From Mycobacterium sp. 852002-50816_SCH5313054-b (GTDB taxonomy: Bacteria > Actinomycetota > Actinomycetes > Mycobacteriales > Mycobacteriaceae), in contig NZ_LZIC01000030.1 in NCBI RefSeq assembly GCF_001667185.1, forward strand, positions 158,275 to 222,274: 64,000 nt of DNA. Reading direction: 5' to 3'. The notes below the pieces were generated by a model that was given only the letters and a program-made list of their open reading frames with translations, was not told the DNA's origin and made no database searches. A program made the translations under genes and the position numbers. This document shows positions 63,992 to 64,000 of this stretch, in pieces (positions within the stretch are counted from its first letter, which is position 1; every line of letters begins with the position of its first letter).

Positions 63992-64000
63992 TGGACGGCG

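Overview
The window is high-GC mycobacterial DNA. It carries the conserved ribosomal spc and alpha operons, SecY/Adk/Map, SigL/RslA, the Rv0724-Rv0738-type neighbourhood, FadE9/MmsA/MmsB, RmlB/RmlC, an LpqH-type lipoprotein, several F420-type LLM oxidoreductases, a DUF222/HNH (13E12-type) protein and a PE_PGRS protein. The PE_PGRS gene points to a slow-growing Mycobacterium; the species cannot be fixed from the window alone.

Layout. 1-2325 (minus): start of the alpha operon, infA-rpmJ-rpsM-rpsK-rpsD-rpoA (rpoA runs off the left edge). 2569-5750 (plus): a fused response regulator/thioredoxin-reductase-like protein and its cyclic-nucleotide-domain histidine kinase. 5781-10465 (plus): two LLM oxidoreductases, rmlB, rmlC, an LpqH-like lipoprotein and an SDR. 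10575-12029: a PE_PGRS protein with an aspartic protease domain. 12090-15113 (minus): a tightly coupled ECF sigma / Rieske / cupredoxin / metallophosphoesterase / membrane protein operon. 15136-27170 (minus): an apparent biosynthetic locus. 27378-30955 (plus): mmsA-fadE9-mmsB. 30966-32041 (minus): TIGR03086-type protein and MarR regulator. 32050-36469 (minus): a second copy of a four-gene cassette, followed upstream by rslA and sigL. 37994-40664 (minus): map, adk, secY. 40849-57482: methyltransferases, a GNAT protein, sugar genes (xylB, serA2, fucA), an AraC regulator, dehydrogenases, sppA and an LLM oxidoreductase. 57483-61647 (minus): rplN-rplX-rplE-rpsN-rpsH-rplF-rplR-rpsE-rpmD-rplO. 61781-64000: DinB-like and DUF222/HNH genes.

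The most interesting content is a SigL-linked biosynthetic system present twice. Each copy has, in the same order, an RslA-type anti-sigma factor, a ThDP-dependent enzyme, a START/SRPBCC protein, a KASIII-like enzyme and a HisC-like aminotransferase. One copy (32050-37886) sits next to sigL-rslA. The other (15136-24555) has an orphan anti-sigma gene, apparently a decayed sigL leader, and extra tailoring genes (38-aa peptide, FAD monooxygenase, O-methyltransferase, flavin oxidoreductase), plus an upstream FMO/BBE-oxidase pair. I find five matches to a SigL-type promoter (TGAAC(C/T), exactly 16 nt, CGT(G/T)(T/C)(T/C)). They lie before sigL, the orphan rslA, both ThDP genes and the FMO gene, which suggests one regulon. 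A 242-nt stretch of the two ThDP genes differs at one base only, as expected from recent gene conversion.

The spc operon side (secY-adk-map) and the alpha operon side (infA-rpmJ-...), contiguous in many bacteria, are separated here by about 36 kb, and this gap holds the accessory system.
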